This document shows, one piece after another, positions 60,326 to 64,000 of a DNA stretch of 64,000 nucleotides. Position numbers and translations under genes: made by a program. Below the pieces are notes generated by a model. The model worked only from the letters and a program-made list of their open reading frames with translations, was not told where the DNA came from and did no database searches. The stretch spans positions 62,001 through 126,000 of the forward strand of contig CAKSBF010000005.1 of the NCBI GenBank assembly GCA_934438075.1, given 5' to 3'. How positions within the stretch are numbered: the first letter of the stretch is position 1; the number at the start of each line of letters is the position of its first letter. This DNA comes from an uncultured Clostridia bacterium. GTDB lineage: Bacteria > Bacillota > Clostridia > UBA1381 > UBA9506.

Positions 60326-62239
60326 TTATCTTTTAATCACTTCTACTCGGGAAATATAGCACGGAGCGTCTTTCGTTGTTCTCCCGCAAATCTGCAACGA
60401 ACCAAGTGAGTCAGTGAACGCTGCATTCTCTAAGAAAAATTCTGCTGTTTTCCATTCGCCGCTGTTCGTGCGCCTTGGAATTGTCAGTGTTTTCTGACCT
60501 GCGGTTGAAGGATATACTATGGTCAGATTATCTCTCTCATCCTCATAATTGTCCAGATAAGTAATTCTTAAAATCACCCGGTTATCAGAAGAAGTAAGAT
60601 AACCGCTGCTCATCCCCAGCTTCATATAGCGCGCCTTATCCGGATCGGTATCATTTTCCCCGCTGTAGAGTCCCATTGCGGTTTTTCCGCTTACGCTCTC
60701 AATTTTTGCCATGTTATAACCGTCGCGGCAGAGAAGCTCCACATATTGAGAATCGCTCTGCTTGTCAAAATCAAGTACTGCCCCGTAAGGAACATAATTT
60801 TTACCGACAATATCTAACTTTTGGATATTCACATTTGCATAATCGCTCGCGTACGGCTTATTATTACTGCCGATAGCAATAACAGCGGGATGCCCCATGG
60901 TATAAGCAAAGCCGTTACCTTTCGATGTTGATTCTGCTGCTGTACTTGTTCTGGTTGAAAAGTCAAAGAACCTGTCCTTAAACGTATCTGTGTATAGCGA
61001 TGTAGAATTATTTGTTGCTGTGGTATTATACTTTGTCGGAATCGTGATCTGTCTGGTTTTCCATTTATGCCCGGACGTTAAAGCAAAACTTGCATGACCT
61101 ACCAACTCCTGTGAACTCGCAGCTGATGAAGCATAATCAACAATCGGACCCGACTTAAAGCTGGCGTCTGCAGCACCAATCATTCTGCTGTCATAATAAT
61201 TCATAATCACTTTGATTTCGTCCTGTGTACCAAGGCTGTCGATAAAGCCCTGGTCAAGTGTAGCAAAAATGCGGCTGCCCGGTTGGGAGAGGTCAAGAGC
61301 ACTCAGTCCAAGGCTTTTATTAGCTAAGTGGCTGTAACCCGTCGCGTGTGACACCACCTTTGAGGTGTATTCTGTACTGCCCAGTTTTACATTTTCTCCT
61401 GCCGTTACACCGGTAACTGTGATGTTATGTGCATTTGCCGCACTATTTAATGCTGACAGGTTGTCATTGGTCAGAGTTCCTTCCTCCAGGCCGCCCAGCC
61501 ACAATCTGGCAATATCGCAAGTGGTAACCGGTTCACTCGCTACACTTGCTTCACTCTCCGCTCCTACAACATCCACTGCCGTTACAGTATACGTCACAGC
61601 AGTATTGTGCTCAATGCCGACGTCTTTAAAATTACATTCATTACCGAGTGTTGAACCTACATATTTTCCGTCACGATATACGTTATAATATGCTATTGCG
61701 TCCGTATCGTCAACGCTGCTGTTCCAGCTAAGCTCAACCGTCGAGTTGGTAACCGTTTCTGCATTTGCCGCCACTGCTGTTGGTGCCGTGGGGGCCGTAT
61801 TGCCGAGCGGTTTTAAAGATGCGAGTCCTTCCCACACAAAACAGCGCATTTTCTCCGTATCCCTATTGGCTGTGATATCCGCTGTTAATGTAATTTTTGT
61901 GCCTGCTGCAATGTTTTCTTGCTTATCCATTCTGACATTTTTTAAAATATTTGTTGTTTTATCAAACAGCCCGACGATCAATACTGCATTTATACTCTGC
62001 GATCCATCATAATTATAAAGCTCTATCTTTGTTCTGATTAACCCTGTCTGACTGTTAACATTCACTTCGGTTTCCGTTTCCTCTGCGCTGCCTGCATTGC
62101 GCACCAAATAAAATTTTGCCTCCCCAATTGCCGCCTTTTCCACATTGTCCGCCCATGCCGGAGCTGCGATACTCAAACAGATAATCAGACTCAGGGCAAA
62201 CGCACCCAGGCGTGATAAAAATTTTGCCGTGTTTTCCAT
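60326..62239 (-). CDS. secreted fn3-domain protein with sandwich modules (637 aa)
   Basis: Signal peptide to about residue 31 (CLSIAAPAWADN). A beta module follows, with MRCFVWEGLASLKPLGN (~135-150), related to the C-terminal module of the 752-aa protein in the other operon. A fibronectin type III domain (~155-245) has STVELSWNSSVDDTDAIAYY and YNVYRDGKYVGST. Two further beta-sandwich modules follow, the last (~545-637) with VILRITYLDNYEDE, WKTAEFFLENAAF and ISRVEVIKR, the same module as in the PL22-like proteins. No catalytic motif is seen. RBS AAGGAGGAA. Likely an extracellular binding protein for pectic polymer. Confidence 0.78.
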   Translation of the reverse strand: MENTAKFLSRLGAFALSLIICLSIAAPAWADNVEKAAIGEAKFYLVRNAGSAEETETEVNVNSQTGLIRTKIELYNYDGSQSINAVLIVGLFDKTTNILKNVRMDKQENIAAGTKITLTADITANRDTEKMRCFVWEGLASLKPLGNTAPTAPTAVAANAETVTNSTVELSWNSSVDDTDAIAYYNVYRDGKYVGSTLGNECNFKDVGIEHNTAVTYTVTAVDVVGAESEASVASEPVTTCDIARLWLGGLEEGTLTNDNLSALNSAANAHNITVTGVTAGENVKLGSTEYTSKVVSHATGYSHLANKSLGLSALDLSQPGSRIFATLDQGFIDSLGTQDEIKVIMNYYDSRMIGAADASFKSGPIVDYASSAASSQELVGHASFALTSGHKWKTRQITIPTKYNTTATNNSTSLYTDTFKDRFFDFSTRTSTAAESTSKGNGFAYTMGHPAVIAIGSNNKPYASDYANVNIQKLDIVGKNYVPYGAVLDFDKQSDSQYVELLCRDGYNMAKIESVSGKTAMGLYSGENDTDPDKARYMKLGMSSGYLTSSDNRVILRITYLDNYEDERDNLTIVYPSTAGQKTLTIPRRTNSGEWKTAEFFLENAAFTDSLGSLQICGRTTKDAPCYISRVEVIKR

Positions 62240-62270
62240 AAAACAGTTCCTCCTTCATTCATATTAAAAT

Positions 62271-64000
62271 TTAATCTACAACAATAACATCGTACGCTTC
62301 ACCATACCTGGAATAAACAACCACACGCGAGCCGTTTCCGCCTTCCCGTGATTTTCGGATTTCTCCGCCCGTTGAAGGTGTGTATGTTTTATTATCCGAG
62401 TGGTAAATATAAAAATTGGTCACATGGTCTACACTAAGCGTTTTTCTCATACCATTTACTTCCAGGCAGAGTGCCGAACCGTCCAAATCATAAACTGTCC
62501 CCTTAGTCACAACTTGTTTGCTGGCAATATCCGAACTGCCGATATAAGGAATTATCCCATCTCTCCAGCTATCCTGCGCAGAAAATGATATTTTAATATT
62601 TTCCAGCAATCCATATTTACGTCTGTCAAATGTTGCGACCAAAGCGTCACCCTCGCGCATAGCATCAATATCTGCCTGTGCCGCCGATTTCATCAATTCT
62701 GACGGTTCGTAAATAATCTTCTGTGACTTTTTCCATCCGTAAATACGGATAGTCATTTCGCCGTTTTCATCCATAACCTGCCTGATATCATTTACAAGCA
62801 CAAGATTGTTATCGTAAATATCTGTCATGCTTTTCGGCTCAGAAATCACACAAGCTGCATTACCGGCATAACCAAAATCATAAATAGAAGCATAATTCCT
62901 GCTGCCGTCCACCATATTCGGTGCGTAGGAAACATATAAATCGTCTTCGGTCAGTCTCTCTGTCTCCGAAAGTTTGCCCCGCTTTGCCAAATCTCTCAGA
63001 ACGTTAAAATATACCACTGCGTTTCCAACATAATACGCCTTGGATTTTGCTGATGAGTACAACAATTTTGACGCGTTATAAAAGGTGTATTCATCATCCG
63101 AAAGCCGATAAAAATCACTGCTGCCGTCATATTCCGTAATAGTATCTGCCTGATACAGCCGATTGATTTCGCCGTCCTCATTTAATGAAAAACGTATCAT
63201 CTGCTGCTGCGCTCTCCCTCCGCTCATCAAAGAGGTAAGCACGTCCTTCTTGCTCTGTTTTTGCGCAGAAGCGCTCGTTTTCACCTTATCTGCAAGCGGA
63301 TAAACCATGCATTTATTTTCCTGAGTATATATTTTTAATTTGGTATCCGCACTGATCCCTCTGCCCTGATCTGCCTCCAGCAGATAACCGTAAAACAAAT
63401 CCTCTCCGTTTCCGCATTTCATGGAAGCAATCTCTCCAAGCGAGTTAAAGTAAAACACTGCATATTTACCCACAACGGCCTCAGCTGCTTCCGCGCTTTT
63501 GGCAAATGCCCGCGTTGTCTTGTATTCTTGGTCACCAACACCTAAAAGCATTTTGCCATATTCGCCCTTGTCTGACAGAACAATCTTTCCGGCCAGCGTG
63601 GAACGCACCCGTTTTATCTGCAAAAGTTTGTCTTTGCTGTCCTTACTTGCCGCTATCTCCAGCAAATCATCGCAAACCACTTCGGAAAGACTGATTTCTG
63701 CTCCATTTTCATTTGTCAGACGATAACTCTCTGCTGCATGCAAATCAATTTTAGTGCCATCCACAGTGTAAATACAATTCGCCATTTCATCAACAGCGGA
63801 AACCCGGGCATATTGAATACTGTTTATGATAACAACCTCCGCTTCGCCGCTGCCGTTATCAATTAGTTCCACATAACCGTCATCAAAGGCAAAATCAGCC
63901 GCTGTCATGGCATCGTAACGTCTGCCGTTGAAAATAAAATCAGCATATTGTGATATTTTCACCGTCTCGTTGCTTTCTGAAAGCCTCATAGCAGTCATTG
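62271..64000 (-). CDS. secreted scaffold-like protein, paralogue of the SLH protein at 1354 (partial, 576 codons)
   Basis: The reading frame is open to the window edge, so the N-terminus is missing; no credible start lies inside. The visible part is beta-rich and aligns with the long C-terminal region of the 921-aa SLH protein: YGYLLEADQGRGISADTKLK with YGYLIAVDTKKGLSSEISFR, and MIRFSLNEDGEINRLYQAD with MITYDVNADGEISSFHTAA. The missing N-terminus is therefore predicted to hold SLH repeats. It precedes the fn3 protein by 31 nt and should be part of the pectin operon. A surface scaffold or polymer-binding role is inferred; no enzyme motif was found. Confidence 0.75.
   Translation of the reverse strand, partial: MTAMRLSESNETVKISQYADFIFNGRRYDAMTAADFAFDDGYVELIDNGSGEAEVVIINSIQYARVSAVDEMANCIYTVDGTKIDLHAAESYRLTNENGAEISLSEVVCDDLLEIAASKDSKDKLLQIKRVRSTLAGKIVLSDKGEYGKMLLGVGDQEYKTTRAFAKSAEAAEAVVGKYAVFYFNSLGEIASMKCGNGEDLFYGYLLEADQGRGISADTKLKIYTQENKCMVYPLADKVKTSASAQKQSKKDVLTSLMSGGRAQQQMIRFSLNEDGEINRLYQADTITEYDGSSDFYRLSDDEYTFYNASKLLYSSAKSKAYYVGNAVVYFNVLRDLAKRGKLSETERLTEDDLYVSYAPNMVDGSRNYASIYDFGYAGNAACVISEPKSMTDIYDNNLVLVNDIRQVMDENGEMTIRIYGWKKSQKIIYEPSELMKSAAQADIDAMREGDALVATFDRRKYGLLENIKISFSAQDSWRDGIIPYIGSSDIASKQVVTKGTVYDLDGSALCLEVNGMRKTLSVDHVTNFYIYHSDNKTYTPSTGGEIRKSREGGNGSRVVVYSRYGEAYDVIVVD

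Overview
The window looks like a chromosome segment of an anaerobic, Gram-positive Clostridia-type bacterium that degrades plant cell-wall polysaccharides. The evidence is: S-layer homology (SLH) repeats on secreted proteins, an scpA-scpB-DUF2953-ytfJ(gerW) block, a two-gene ThrE-type exporter, a VanW lipoprotein, strong AGGAGG-type ribosome binding sites and several TTG starts. Pectin and rhamnose genes plus many SLH/CBM-like secreted proteins recall pectin specialists such as Monoglobus; that placement is an inference, not shown by the sequence.

Layout. (1) 1-1230: an incomplete barrel enzyme. (2) 16850 down to 1354: an eight-gene leftward operon of about 15.5 kb. It encodes two Gfo/Idh/MocA-type proteins, two paralogous secreted enzymes of an unassigned glycoside-hydrolase-like type, secreted CBM-like proteins and two SLH proteins, and ends at a strong terminator (1268-1313). 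(3) 17235-20356: a divergent CUT1 sugar ABC importer (lipoprotein plus two permeases, no ATPase). (4) 20662-32863: a metal-acquisition-like island. It has a TetR regulator, an IrtAB/YbtPQ-like ABC pair, DUF3793, flavodoxin, an MBL hydrolase, and then a seven-gene run with two SAM methyltransferases, two proteins of the L-2-amino-thiazoline-4-carboxylic acid (ATC) hydrolase family, an alpha/beta hydrolase and two membrane proteins. Four copies of a GTTAG-N6-CTAAC palindrome precede its transcription units. (5) 32864-33650: gene debris, tRNA-Leu(UAG) and its terminator. (6) 33651-38616: rlmH, yycJ-like, ThrE halves, and a ROK repressor divergent from a Gfo/Idh oxidoreductase. (7) 38688-41695: a possible structured RNA and an acyl-CoA synthetase / XRE-cupin / thioesterase group. 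(8) 41908-45909: vanW, site-2 protease, scpA, scpB, DUF2953 and ytfJ. (9) 46052-49300: rhamnose mutarotase, rhamnulokinase, cupin and a divergent pyridoxal kinase. (10) 64000 down to 49408: a leftward pectin-utilisation operon with an SLH-scaffold-like paralogue, an fn3 protein, three PL22-like oligogalacturonate lyase relatives (two secreted, one leaderless), an FAD oxidoreductase and a GH105 unsaturated-glycuronyl hydrolase.

How they may work together. The pectin operon would bind and cut polymer at the surface and finish unsaturated oligomers inside the cell. The rhaM/rhaB pair would feed in rhamnose from rhamnogalacturonan. Operon 2 plus the divergent ABC importer forms a second substrate system with its own SLH scaffold. 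The island in (4) is the most novel-looking part: the genes fit handling of a thiazoline-containing metal-binding molecule under a shared, probably iron-type, regulator. That is a hypothesis built from family names and shared DNA sites.
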